Below are positions 41,493-50,614 of a stretch of DNA of 64,000 nucleotides, one piece after another; position 1 is the first letter of the stretch, and every line of letters starts with the position of its first letter. Position numbers and translations under genes: made by a program. Under the pieces are notes generated by a model. It saw nothing but the letters and a program-made list of their open reading frames with translations, did no database searches and was not told the origin of the DNA. Source of the stretch: Paraconexibacter sp040581415 (GTDB lineage Bacteria; Actinomycetota; Thermoleophilia; Solirubrobacterales; Solirubrobacteraceae); the NCBI RefSeq assembly GCF_040581415.1, contig NZ_CP114014.1, positions 4,402,001 to 4,466,000 on the forward strand, read 5' to 3'.

Positions 41493-42173
41493 ATCCCCGC
41501 CCCGCCCCCGCCCAAGCGCCACCCCTACGACCAGTGGGCGCCGGATGCGCGCGCACTGGATCTCGTCGGGGACAAATGGACGCTCCTGATCGTCCGTGAC
41601 CTCGTCGGCGGCCCGCGCCGCTTCGTCGAGCTACAGCGCACCCTCCCCGGGATCTCGACCGAGCAGCTGCGCTCGCGGCTGAACCGCATGGTTGCGGACG
41701 GCCTGCTGACCCGCCAGCGCTACCGCGAGGTCCCCCCGCGCGTCGACTACGAGCTGACCGAACGCGCCCGTGACCTGCTTCCCGTGATCGGCGCCCTGGC
41801 GCGCTGGGGCTATCAGTGGGCGTGGACCGCGCCCCGCGCCGGCGAGGCCGTCGACATCGGCGCCGTCCTGCGCTCGCTTCCGGGCCTCGAGGCGCCGAAG
41901 GGCCTGCGCGGGGTCACCCAGCTGATCGTCACCCGCCCCGACGACGAGGACCGCGTGTACGCGGTCACCGCCAAGAAGGGCGCCGTGACCGTGCAGGAGG
42001 AGGCGCTCACCGACGCGCCGACCACCATCAGCGGCACGGAAGCAGCCTGGGTCGCCGCGCTCGGCCCCGACGAGGACCGCAAGGGCCTAAAGATCGCGGG
42101 CGACCAGGCGCAGGCGAACGTCCTGCTGGACGGGCTCGCGCCGCTCCACGCGCGGGAAGCCGCCGTCGCCTGA
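41493..42173 (+). CDS. HxlR-family regulator with C-terminal SCP2-like domain; probable ATC start
   Basis: The frame encodes an HxlR winged helix (DARALDLVGDKWTLLIVRDL, RFVELQRTLPGISTEQLRSR) followed by a roughly 100-residue domain ending DGLAPLHAREAAVA. The HTH lies upstream of the first in-frame ATG (41688), so that ATG cannot be the start. Back to the stop at 41427 the frame has no ATG, GTG or TTG. AAGGAG (41481-41486) is 6 bases before ATC 41493, making ATC the best candidate; CTG 41478 is another. From ATC the product is 226 residues. It is divergent from the DsbA-like gene. Confidence 0.75.
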   Translation: MPAPPPPKRHPYDQWAPDARALDLVGDKWTLLIVRDLVGGPRRFVELQRTLPGISTEQLRSRLNRMVADGLLTRQRYREVPPRVDYELTERARDLLPVIGALARWGYQWAWTAPRAGEAVDIGAVLRSLPGLEAPKGLRGVTQLIVTRPDDEDRVYAVTAKKGAVTVQEEALTDAPTTISGTEAAWVAALGPDEDRKGLKIAGDQAQANVLLDGLAPLHAREAAVA

Positions 42174-42199
42174 CCGACGCCGCCACAAGCATGCAGTCC

Positions 42200-42232
42200 C
42201 GACGACCCGCCCGCGTGCGGGTCGTCGTCGTT
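42200..42232 (+). terminator. Terminator hairpin after the HxlR gene
   Basis: An 11-pair stem (CGACGACCCGC 42200-42210 with GCGGGTCGTCG 42217-42227) with a 6-base loop, followed by TCGTTCT. It lies 27 bp after the stop codon. Confidence 0.7.
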
Positions 42233-42305
42233 CTCGCGGCACTGTCGTCCTCATACCTTTCTCATGAGGTGTGACCGCAACGAACCGGGGGCAAGGACGG
42301 TTGCG

Positions 42306-43259
42306 ATGACCATGTCCCACGTTCCGAAAACCCTCCTCGCCCTCGTGCTCAGCCTCGCCGTCCTGGCGGGTGCGCAGAGCGCCCAGGCCGCGACGACGAA
42401 GATCGCCGTCGGGGTCGGCGACCAGAGCCCCAACATGTTCGCGTCTCCTGTCTACAAGGCGCTCAAGATGAAGAAGACGCGCTACTTCATCCCCTGGAAC
42501 GCCGCCAGCAGCAGCTTCGAGCTGCAGCGGGCCGACAACTTCATGAAGGCCGCCAAGGCCGCGAAGGTGAAGGTGCTGCTGCACATCTCGACCGACAACT
42601 TCGAGTCCAAGAAGGCGAAGCTGCCGTCGGTCTCGGACTACAAGAAGAAGGTCAAGACGCTGATCACGCGCTACAAGAAGCTCGGCGTGAAGGAGTTCGG
42701 CGCCTGGAACGAGGCGAACCACGCCTCGCAGCCCACCTACCGCTCGCCGAAGCGTGCCGCTGAGTTCTTCGTCGCGATGCGCTCGATCTGCTCGGGCTGC
42801 ACCATCGTCGCGCTCGACGTCCTGGACCAGTCCGGCGTCGCCACGTACATCAAGAAGTTCTACGCGGCCGTGCCGTCGTCCAAGCGGAAGTACGCGAAGA
42901 TCATCGGGATCCACAACTACTCCGACGTCAACCGTGCCCGCTCGACCGGCACGTCGACGATCATCAAGGCGGTCAAGAAGGCGGACGTCATCGACACCGA
43001 CTTCTGGCTCACGGAGACCGGCGCGCTGATCTCGTTCGGCAGCAACTTCCCGTGCTCGGAGTCGCGGGCCGCGAAGCGCATGGCGTACATGTTCACGCTG
43101 GCGAAGAAGTTCAGGTCCGACATCACCCGCCTGTACTCGTACAACTGGCAGGGCACCGACTGCACGAACCGCTTCGACGCGGGCCTGGTGCATCCGGACG
43201 GCTCCCCCCGCCCGGCGTACGACGCGTTCCTCAAGGGTGCGAAGAGCTTCACCCGCTGA
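42306..43259 (+). CDS. Secreted glycoside-hydrolase-like TIM-barrel protein
   Basis: The 317-residue protein starts at ATG 42306 with a signal peptide (KTLLALVLSLAVLAGAQSAQ, cleavage after AQA). The mature part reads VGVGDQSPNMFASPVYKALK, then FGAWNEANH, the Asn-Glu acid/base motif of clan-A glycosidases (GH5/GH39-like), and FWLTETGALISF, with Glu in the nucleophile position. It probably acts on an external polysaccharide; the substrate is unknown. It is lysine-rich compared with its neighbours. Confidence 0.8.
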   Translation: MTMSHVPKTLLALVLSLAVLAGAQSAQAATTKIAVGVGDQSPNMFASPVYKALKMKKTRYFIPWNAASSSFELQRADNFMKAAKAAKVKVLLHISTDNFESKKAKLPSVSDYKKKVKTLITRYKKLGVKEFGAWNEANHASQPTYRSPKRAAEFFVAMRSICSGCTIVALDVLDQSGVATYIKKFYAAVPSSKRKYAKIIGIHNYSDVNRARSTGTSTIIKAVKKADVIDTDFWLTETGALISFGSNFPCSESRAAKRMAYMFTLAKKFRSDITRLYSYNWQGTDCTNRFDAGLVHPDGSPRPAYDAFLKGAKSFTR

Positions 43260-43280
43260 ATGAGGATCGTGTGAGGACCC

Positions 43281-43300
43281 GCCGAGGCTCCCGCCTCGGC
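43281..43300 (+). terminator. Hairpin after the secreted glycosidase-like gene
   Basis: GCCGAGGC (43281-43288) and GCCTCGGC (43293-43300) form an 8-pair stem with a 4-base loop, 22 bp after the stop. Two further GC-rich hairpins follow before the sigma-factor gene; no T-run is present. Confidence 0.5.
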
Positions 43301-43401
43301 CGGCTACCCTGGAGGTGCGGCGGCTGCCACCACGGCGCTGCCGCACCCCGGCGCAACCTTCCGCGCCGGGCGGCGTTGTAGCCCCCAGTCCCCACTCACA
43401 C

Positions 43402-45102
43402 GTGGAAGCCTCCAGCCTCACATCCCGAAGCGCAGCCGGCCTGCGCGGACCCACTCCGCTCCTGCGGATGGCGGGTGACGAACGTCTCGTCGCCCTCACC
43501 CGGCGCGGGAACCAGGCGGCCTACGAAGCGCTGGTCGGCCGCTACCAGTCGCGCCTGCTCGCGTTCTGCCGGCACATGCTCGGGTCCCGCGAGGATGCCG
43601 AGGACGTACTGCAGGAGGTCTTCGCGGCCGCCTTCAACGCGATGATCGCCGACGACCGGCCCATCAACGTGCGGCCGTGGCTCTACCGGATCGCGCGCAA
43701 CCGCTCGCTGAACCACATGCGGCGGCAGACGGCGATCGGCGTGGACTCGATGGACGCGCACTTCGCGGACCACGGCGCCACCACCGCGGACAAGGTCCAC
43801 GCCCGCGAGCAGTTCCGCGAGCTCATCGGCGACGTGCAGGAGCTCGCCGAGACGCAGAAGACCGCGCTGCTCCTGCGCGAGATCGACGCCCTCTCCTACG
43901 AGCAGATCGCCGAGGCGATGGAGACGACGGTCCCGGCCGTCAAGTCGCTCCTGGTGCGGGCCCGCGTGTCCCTGGCCGAAGCGGCCGAGGCGCGACGGCT
44001 CTCCTGCGAGGAGGTCCGCGATGAGCTCGGCGAGGTCGCCGAAGGCCTGAAGCGCCGCAGCCCCCCGGTCCGGCGTCACCTGCGCCAGTGCGAGCGCTGC
44101 CACGACTTCGACAAGGACCTGCGAACGACGAACCGCCAGCTCGCCGCGATGTTCCCCATCGGGCCGCTGCTGCTGCTCAAGAAGTTCGTGATCATGCAGG
44201 GTGCCGGGCAGGCCGCCGCCGGCTCGGCCACCGCCGCCGGTGCGGGTGCCGCCGCGAGCGTCGGCACGAGCAGCGCGCTGTCCGCCGGCATCGGCGCCGT
44301 CGTCACCAAGACCGCCGCCGGAATCGCCGCCGCGGCGATCGTGACGGCCGGGGCCGTCGAGGTGGACCACGTCCGCCGCAAGCCCGCCATCGCCGCCAGC
44401 GAGGCGCAGGCCGCGGTGGCCAGCAAGCGCGCGGCCGACGCCGCTGCGAAGGTCGCCGCCACCCCGCGCGTGGTCGTCACCACGCCGCAGCCGCTGGAGG
44501 CATCCGCCGCCGAGGCCCCCGCGGTCCTTCCCGCACCGTCCCTGTCCAAGCCGGCGCGCGCCGTGGCCAAGCTGACTGCGGTCCAGACCGCCGCCGCCCT
44601 CGCACGCCTGAAGGCCAAGCGCGAGAAGCTGCTCGCCGCCACCACGCCCCCGGCCACCCCGGCCGTCGCCGCGGTCACCGACCCCGCTGCGCCGCTGCCG
44701 GCGGACGGTCTCGCGCCCGCGGTGACCGGGCAGGTCCCGCAGGTCGTCGGCCCGCCCCAGACGGGCTCGGACACCACGACACTGCCGGTCACCGGTCGCC
44801 CCGTGGCGCCTCAGGCCGGCGCGACGACGCCGCCGGCCCAGCCGCCGATCATCGCCGGCGCCCCGCTTCCGGCTGCGCCCGCACCTGCGCCTGCGGCCCC
44901 TGCGGCGGACACCACGCCCCCGCCGGTCGCGGCCGCCCCGGCGCCCGCCGCCGAGCCCGTCGCCCCCACGGACGCGGCGCCCGTCCCGACGGACACGGCG
45001 CCCGCGCCCGCCGACGCGGCGCCGGCAGCGGACGTCGCAGCCCCCGCGCCCGAGCCCGCAGCCGCACCGGCTCCGGCCGAGACAGCCCCCGCCGCACCCT
45101 GA
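43402..45102 (+). CDS. ECF sigma factor fused to an anti-sigma-like membrane tail
   Basis: From GTG 43402 the product has 566 residues. Sigma region 2 (YQSRLLAFCRHMLGSREDAE, DVLQEVFAAAFNAM) and region 4 (LLREIDALSYEQIAEAMETT) fill the first 200. Next comes a ZAS-like H-x3-C-x2-C motif (HLRQCERCHDF), a Gly/Ala hydrophobic stretch (TKTAAGIAAAAIVTAGAVEV) that can cross the membrane, and a 220-residue Ala/Pro-rich tail. This puts a sigma factor and its zinc anti-sigma and sensor on one chain. ATG 43468 is an alternative start, losing the conserved leader LRGPTPLLRM. Confidence 0.85.
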   Translation: MEASSLTSRSAAGLRGPTPLLRMAGDERLVALTRRGNQAAYEALVGRYQSRLLAFCRHMLGSREDAEDVLQEVFAAAFNAMIADDRPINVRPWLYRIARNRSLNHMRRQTAIGVDSMDAHFADHGATTADKVHAREQFRELIGDVQELAETQKTALLLREIDALSYEQIAEAMETTVPAVKSLLVRARVSLAEAAEARRLSCEEVRDELGEVAEGLKRRSPPVRRHLRQCERCHDFDKDLRTTNRQLAAMFPIGPLLLLKKFVIMQGAGQAAAGSATAAGAGAAASVGTSSALSAGIGAVVTKTAAGIAAAAIVTAGAVEVDHVRRKPAIAASEAQAAVASKRAADAAAKVAATPRVVVTTPQPLEASAAEAPAVLPAPSLSKPARAVAKLTAVQTAAALARLKAKREKLLAATTPPATPAVAAVTDPAAPLPADGLAPAVTGQVPQVVGPPQTGSDTTTLPVTGRPVAPQAGATTPPAQPPIIAGAPLPAAPAPAPAAPAADTTPPPVAAAPAPAAEPVAPTDAAPVPTDTAPAPADAAPAADVAAPAPEPAAAPAPAETAPAAP

Positions 45103-45120
45103 GTCGGTCGGCGGCCGCGG

Positions 45121-45471
45121 TCAGCCGACCTGGTCGCCCGGCTGCGCGTCCGGCTCCGGGTTCAGCAGCAGGACGAGGCGCTCCGCGGTGTAGGTCCCGA
45201 GCACGAGGCACTCGCTCATCACGGGACCGATCTGCTTCGGCGGGAAGTTGACGACGCCGATCACGAGCCGGCCGAGCAGCTCGTCCTTCGCGTAGTTCGT
45301 GATCTGCGCCGACGAGCGCCGCTCGCCGATGCGCTCCCCGAAGTCGACCCGCAGCTTCCAGGCCGGCCGGCGGGCCTCCGGGAAGTCGTCCACGGCGACG
45401 ATCCGCCCGACGCGCATGTCGACCCGCTCGAACTCCGGCCAGGTCAGGTCACGGGCGGGGTCGTCGCTCAC
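45121..45471 (-). CDS. CsaA-like tRNA-binding-fold protein
   Basis: The 116-residue OB-fold protein has FERVDMRVGRIVAVDDFPEA, KLRVDFGERIG and VIGVVNFPPKQIGPVMSECL, the CsaA signature. CsaA is a dimeric chaperone-like protein related to the tRNA-binding domain of MetRS. It is convergent with the sigma-factor gene; a GGTCGGC/GCCGACC inverted repeat at about 45106-45128 spans the junction. Confidence 0.88.
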   Translation of the reverse strand: MSDDPARDLTWPEFERVDMRVGRIVAVDDFPEARRPAWKLRVDFGERIGERRSSAQITNYAKDELLGRLVIGVVNFPPKQIGPVMSECLVLGTYTAERLVLLLNPEPDAQPGDQVG

Positions 45472-45490
45472 GCGGGTCCTCCGAGGGATC

Positions 45491-46183
45491 TCACGGGCGT
45501 TCGGTCCCGAAGCGAAACGACCGCAGCGGCGCCTTCAGCAGGACGTCGCTGCCCAGCGCGGTCGGGTTGGGCACCTGGCCGGAGAACTGGGCGGTGAGCG
45601 CGAGCACCGCGCCCTCGCGCGTCTGCTCCCCGCCCTCCTCCTCCGGCTCCGGGACGAGCCAGAAGACGCGGCCGAAGACGGTCCGGCCGTCCGGACGGCC
45701 GCCTTCGCGGGTGGAGTAGGTCAGCTGATACCCGGGAATCAGGTTGATGCGGGTCTTGCCCTCGCCGCGGTAGCGCAGCTGCGGGTCAGCTGCCTGCAGC
45801 TCCGCCAGCTTGCGCGTGGCCAGCCCCAGGAAGGCCGAGGAGATGTCCCCGCGGTACGGCGGGACGGTCAGCGCGGAGACCGCGTAGGTCTCCTTCGCGC
45901 CGCTCTTGCCGGGCAGGACCCCCTCGAGGCGCAGCAGCTCACCGGGCCGCGGGTCGACCTTCGGGAAGTCGGCCCGGTGGATCAGGTTGAACGCGATCGG
46001 CTCGCGGACGACCAGCGTCTCGAGCGGGTCGGAGCGCAGGACGGCGTAGGCGGCGGCGAGCAGCAGCACGAACGCCGCGAGCGCGGCGCCGAGCAGCCGG
46101 CGGTGCGCGCGCGAGATGCGCGCCCAGTGCGGCCGCGCGAGCTGCGGCAGGGTCGGGCCGAGCTCTTCCCGGACGAGGGACAC
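45491..46183 (-). CDS. Single-pass membrane protein, function unknown
   Basis: The 230-residue protein has one membrane helix (LLGAALAAFVLLLAAAYAVL, about 29-48) and an outer domain of beta character (NLIHRADFPKVDPRPGELLR, YSTREGGRPDGRTVFGRVFW). No enzymatic motif is seen. It is 19 bp upstream of the csaA-like gene on the same strand. Not recognised as a named family. Confidence 0.75.
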   Translation of the reverse strand: MSLVREELGPTLPQLARPHWARISRAHRRLLGAALAAFVLLLAAAYAVLRSDPLETLVVREPIAFNLIHRADFPKVDPRPGELLRLEGVLPGKSGAKETYAVSALTVPPYRGDISSAFLGLATRKLAELQAADPQLRYRGEGKTRINLIPGYQLTYSTREGGRPDGRTVFGRVFWLVPEPEEEGGEQTREGAVLALTAQFSGQVPNPTALGSDVLLKAPLRSFRFGTERP

Positions 46184-46220
46184 GGTGCGGGAGTCTACGA
46201 GCGCGGCGCCCCGGGGCGGG

Positions 46221-46862
46221 CTACGGCCCGACGGCGTCGTCGGCCGCGGTGAGCCGCCCGGCCGCCGCCCCGTCGTCGACCGCGATCTCGTAGCTGCCCG
46301 GCTTCAGCCCGTCGACCGTCCGCGTGACGAGTCCCGTGGCGGGGACGTCGACGGTGATCGGGGACGGCGTGCGGAGCGTGAACCGGTGCGCCGCGCCGTC
46401 GCCCGAGCTGAGCCGCAGCTCGACGCGGAGGAACGGCGCGACCGTGACCTCCGCGGGTGTCACGCGGCCCGGCGCGACCGAGAAGGTCGCGGGGATCCGG
46501 ATGCCCTCCTCGTCACCGCCGGGGGCGCCCGCTGCGCCGGCCGGTGTCGTCGCCGGCGGCGCGGGGGCGGTCGCCGACGGGGTCGCCGGGTCGGCGGCCG
46601 GAGCCCCTGTGGTGGCGGCCGGCGCTGCCGCGGTGCCTTGCGGGGCGGTCGCGGTACCGGGGGCCGTGCCGGTCGTCGCCGGGCCCGGCGAGGCGGGTGC
46701 GGCGCCCGTCTCCGCGGCCGCCGCGCCCGTCCTGGCACCGGCGTCGCCGGCCCCCGACGGCGCGTCGTCCGAACCGCAGGCGCTCAACGAAAGGGCGATC
46801 AGGACGCATCCCAGCGTCAACGATTTCGGTCGAATGCCGATATAGCGGTCAGAAGGTGACAT
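46221..46862 (-). CDS. Lipoprotein with Ala/Pro-rich linker and cupredoxin-like C-terminal domain
   Basis: The 213-residue protein has a lipoprotein signal (LTLGCVLIALSLSAC, Cys about 29), a long Ala/Thr/Pro/Gly linker to about 125 and a compact beta domain (ATFSVAPGRVTPAEVTVAPF, RFTLRTPSPITVDVPATG, LKPGSYEIAVDDGAAAG). This is similar to cupredoxin-like EfeO/NosD-type folds, but without visible copper ligands. It should be displayed outside the membrane. Confidence 0.78.
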   Translation of the reverse strand: MSPSDRYIGIRPKSLTLGCVLIALSLSACGSDDAPSGAGDAGARTGAAAAETGAAPASPGPATTGTAPGTATAPQGTAAAPAATTGAPAADPATPSATAPAPPATTPAGAAGAPGGDEEGIRIPATFSVAPGRVTPAEVTVAPFLRVELRLSSGDGAAHRFTLRTPSPITVDVPATGLVTRTVDGLKPGSYEIAVDDGAAAGRLTAADDAVGP

Positions 46863-46892
46863 CAGAAATCCCCGGAGTGAGGTGATCGATCC

Positions 46893-47159
46893 ATGAGCTC
46901 GCAGACGCACAATCTCGTCCACTATGACGCCACGCAGCGACGACTCTGGATCGCGGGCCAGCGGTGTCACCACGGTGCCACCGGGGCCCTCATGGCCGGC
47001 ATCGCGGCAGCCGGGCTGGCCGCCGCCCGGCTGCACATGAGCGGCACCGTGGCGCTGCTCGCGGCCGGCACGCTGCTGATGGCCGACGACTGGCACGACC
47101 GCCGTATCTGGTTCGAGCGGGGCTGGCAGAACCAGCCCTGGCCCGACGCGCACGCGTGA
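46893..47159 (+). CDS. Small membrane protein
   Basis: The 88-residue protein has a central hydrophobic helix pair (GALMAGIAAAGLAAARLHMS, GTVALLAAGTLLMAD) and charged ends with several His and Trp (QRCHHGATG, DDWHDRRIWFERGW). It starts at ATG 46893, 30 bp from the divergent lipoprotein start. Function unknown. Confidence 0.7.
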   Translation: MSSQTHNLVHYDATQRRLWIAGQRCHHGATGALMAGIAAAGLAAARLHMSGTVALLAAGTLLMADDWHDRRIWFERGWQNQPWPDAHA

Positions 47160-47172
47160 CCCGCGCCCGCGC

Positions 47173-47850
47173 CTACTTCGCGGTGTAGGACTGCCCCGGG
47201 TCGAGGACGACGACCTGCGCGAAGCCGGCGTGCTCCACGTCGGCCTTGAACGCCTGCGCGTCGGCCTCGATCGGCGGGAACGTGTCGTAGTGGCACGGGA
47301 TCACGACGTCGGCGCCGACGAACTCGGTGGCGACCACGGCGTCGAAGCGGTCCATCGTGTAGTGGCCGCCGATCGGGACGATCGCGATGTCGATCTTGCC
47401 GCGCTTGCCCGGCAGGGCGAGATCGCTGAACAGGGCCGTGTCGCCGAGGTGGTAGATCCGCTTGCCACCGAACTCGATGACGAGGCCGCCCGCGGGCGTG
47501 ACCGTGCCCTTCGGGGTGGTGGACGTGTGGAACGCCGGCACGATCCGGACGCTGCCCCACTCGTACTCGGCGGTGCCGCCGAAGTTCGTGTCGATCGCGT
47601 TCAGGCCCTCCTCGCCCAGCTCGCCCGCGATCTCGGTGATCGCCTGGACGGACGCGCCGGTGCGCTTGGCGATCTCGACCGTGTCGCCGTAGTGGTCCTG
47701 GTGGCCGTGGGTCAGCAGGATCGCGTCGGCGGGGACCTCGTCCGCCTTCGCCGCGCCCTTCGGGTTGCCGGTCAGGAACGGGTCGACCAGCACGCTGACG
47801 CCTGCGTCCTGCAGCAGGAAGCAGGACTGTCCGAGGAAGGTGATCTCCAT
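47173..47850 (-). CDS. UPF0173 metal-dependent hydrolase (metallo-beta-lactamase fold)
   Basis: The 225-residue protein starts at ATG 47850, with AAGGAG 11 bases upstream. It has the HxHxDH motif (LLTHGHQDHYGD), FHTSTTP, a GDT motif (YHLGDTALF) and a late His (PCHYDTF), matching the UPF0173 family (YtkL-like). It binds two metals; the physiological substrate is not known for the family. Confidence 0.88.
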   Translation of the reverse strand: MEITFLGQSCFLLQDAGVSVLVDPFLTGNPKGAAKADEVPADAILLTHGHQDHYGDTVEIAKRTGASVQAITEIAGELGEEGLNAIDTNFGGTAEYEWGSVRIVPAFHTSTTPKGTVTPAGGLVIEFGGKRIYHLGDTALFSDLALPGKRGKIDIAIVPIGGHYTMDRFDAVVATEFVGADVVIPCHYDTFPPIEADAQAFKADVEHAGFAQVVVLDPGQSYTAK

Positions 47851-47864
47851 GGGGGTGGTTCTCC

Positions 47865-48218
47865 TTATGTGGGGGGTGCGGGGGTGTCCGGGGTGCCGGC
47901 GACGTGCTGCAGCTCGTGCGCGAGCTGGAAGCCGACGGCTGTCCCGATGAGCAGGCCGAGGCGAACCTCCTCGGCGATCAGGACCCTGATCGCCGCGAGG
48001 CGCTGCTCGTCGTCCGGGGTGGCCAGTGCCTGGCCGACGGCGGCCTCGTGCGCGCCGCTGAAGTAGCCGCCTTCGAAGAGCGCGTCGTTGAGGATCTTCT
48101 GCAGCGCCGGCGCGGCGTGCGTGACGACGTCCTGCGCGTGATCCAGGCGACCCGGCTCGCTCATCGCGGTGACGGCGGCGTCGACCTGCTCGGCGGTGTA
48201 CGTCGGGGCGTCGGCCAT
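47865..48218 (-). CDS. Conserved small helical protein, function unknown
   Basis: The 117-residue acidic protein from ATG 48218 is mostly helical (LDHAQDVVTHAAPALQKILN, RLAAIRVLIAEEVRLGLLIG), with no signal peptide or cysteine. It sits 14 bp upstream of the UPF0173 gene and is probably co-transcribed with it. Not recognised. Confidence 0.7.
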   Translation of the reverse strand: MADAPTYTAEQVDAAVTAMSEPGRLDHAQDVVTHAAPALQKILNDALFEGGYFSGAHEAAVGQALATPDDEQRLAAIRVLIAEEVRLGLLIGTAVGFQLAHELQHVAGTPDTPAPPT

Positions 48219-48256
48219 GACGGCCGACTCTACAAACCGCGGGTGGGCCGGACCGC

Positions 48257-49018
48257 TCAGCGCGGCTTCGTGCGCGACAGCAGCAGCCCGGCGAGACCGC
48301 CGACCGCAGCGCCGGTGAGCAGCGCGACGGGGCTGGCGCCGAAGGCGACGACCGACAGGAGCACGACGACGCCGGCGATGACGGCCGTCCCGAGCAGGTC
48401 GGCCTCGTCCTCGTCCCCGCGCCGCCGCGCGAGCAGGATCGGGATGACCCAGGCGAGCAGCAGTGCGATCGCGCCACCGTTGCCGCCGAGGACGAACACC
48501 TGCTCGTCGGCCTTCGTGGCGAGCACGACGCCGCCGATCGCGCCGAGGCCCCAGATGAGCACGACGGCGACGGGACCGTGCCGCCGCTCGAGCAGCCAGC
48601 CGTAGATCGCGACCGGGGTGACGCAGGCCAGCTGCACCCAGCCGCTCTCGTACAGGAAGGGCGTCGTGGCGTAGCGCCAGTACTCGCCGTCGATCGGGCC
48701 GGCAACGCCGACCGACACGCGGTCGACCAGGTACAGGACGAGGAAGCCGACGACCCCGAGGGCGGTCAGGACGATCGTGGCGTACGGGCGCGCCGACTCG
48801 TCCCCGCGGATGCCCGGGATCTCCCCGGTCCGCAGCGGCCCGAGCGTCGGCCGCGGCATCTTGCGGGACTCCTTGACGCGGGCCTCGCCGTCCTCCCGCT
48901 CGATCTTCGGCGCGCGCTTGCGCAGCCGCTGCCCGCAGTACGGGCACTCGGTGATGTACGGGCTCACCTCGGAGCCGCAGCTCTTGCACACGACGAAGAG
49001 ATCAGGGGTGCCGGCCAT
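48257..49018 (-). CDS. Rhomboid-like membrane protein with N-terminal zinc ribbon, catalytic residues missing
   Basis: The 253-residue protein begins with a zinc ribbon (CKSCGSEVSPYITECPYCGQ). After a charged linker come about six membrane helices laid out as in rhomboids. TM1 is followed by a loop with WRYATTPFLYESGWVQL. The Gly-x-Ser-Gly helix is replaced by VLGGNGGAIALLLAW, and the last helix LTGAAVGGLAGLLLS lacks the catalytic His. It is therefore a pseudoprotease that may bind membrane proteins without cutting them. Confidence 0.8.
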   Translation of the reverse strand: MAGTPDLFVVCKSCGSEVSPYITECPYCGQRLRKRAPKIEREDGEARVKESRKMPRPTLGPLRTGEIPGIRGDESARPYATIVLTALGVVGFLVLYLVDRVSVGVAGPIDGEYWRYATTPFLYESGWVQLACVTPVAIYGWLLERRHGPVAVVLIWGLGAIGGVVLATKADEQVFVLGGNGGAIALLLAWVIPILLARRRGDEDEADLLGTAVIAGVVVLLSVVAFGASPVALLTGAAVGGLAGLLLSRTKPR

Positions 49019-49189
49019 CCGCCTCCGATGATAGGCGTCCTGGCGCTTCGGGGTCGCCGTGCTATCGTCATGGGTCGCATGTGGCGCCGCCGCATGCCCG
49101 AGGTGGCTTTTCCGTCAGACGAAACTCGCCTCCCCCATCAGACGTGACCCGCCAACCGAATCGGGCGGTCACAGGAAGCGAAGGTTCGT

Positions 49190-50533
<1,344 letters not shown>

Positions 50534-50549
50534 CCGGACCCTCTCGGGT

Positions 50550-50598
50550 GCCGAGACCCGTTCTTCATCACCTTGGGTGATGGAAGACGGGACTCGGC
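50550..50598. terminator. Long bidirectional hairpin between convergent genes
   Basis: Arms of about 22 bases (GCCGAGACCCGTTC... and ...GACGGGACTCGGC) fold with a 3-base TTG loop and few mismatches. The element lies 16 bp after the helicase stop and 16 bp from the stop of the convergent ligase gene, so it can end both transcripts. Confidence 0.7.
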
Positions 50599-50614
50599 CC
50601 CTCAGGTCGCGCTA

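Noticed and set aside
43315..43401. Upstream extension of the sigma factor to an ATG-like start at 43315
   Set aside because: The extension lies in hairpin-forming GC-rich DNA and has no conserved residues; GTG 43402 keeps the family leader.
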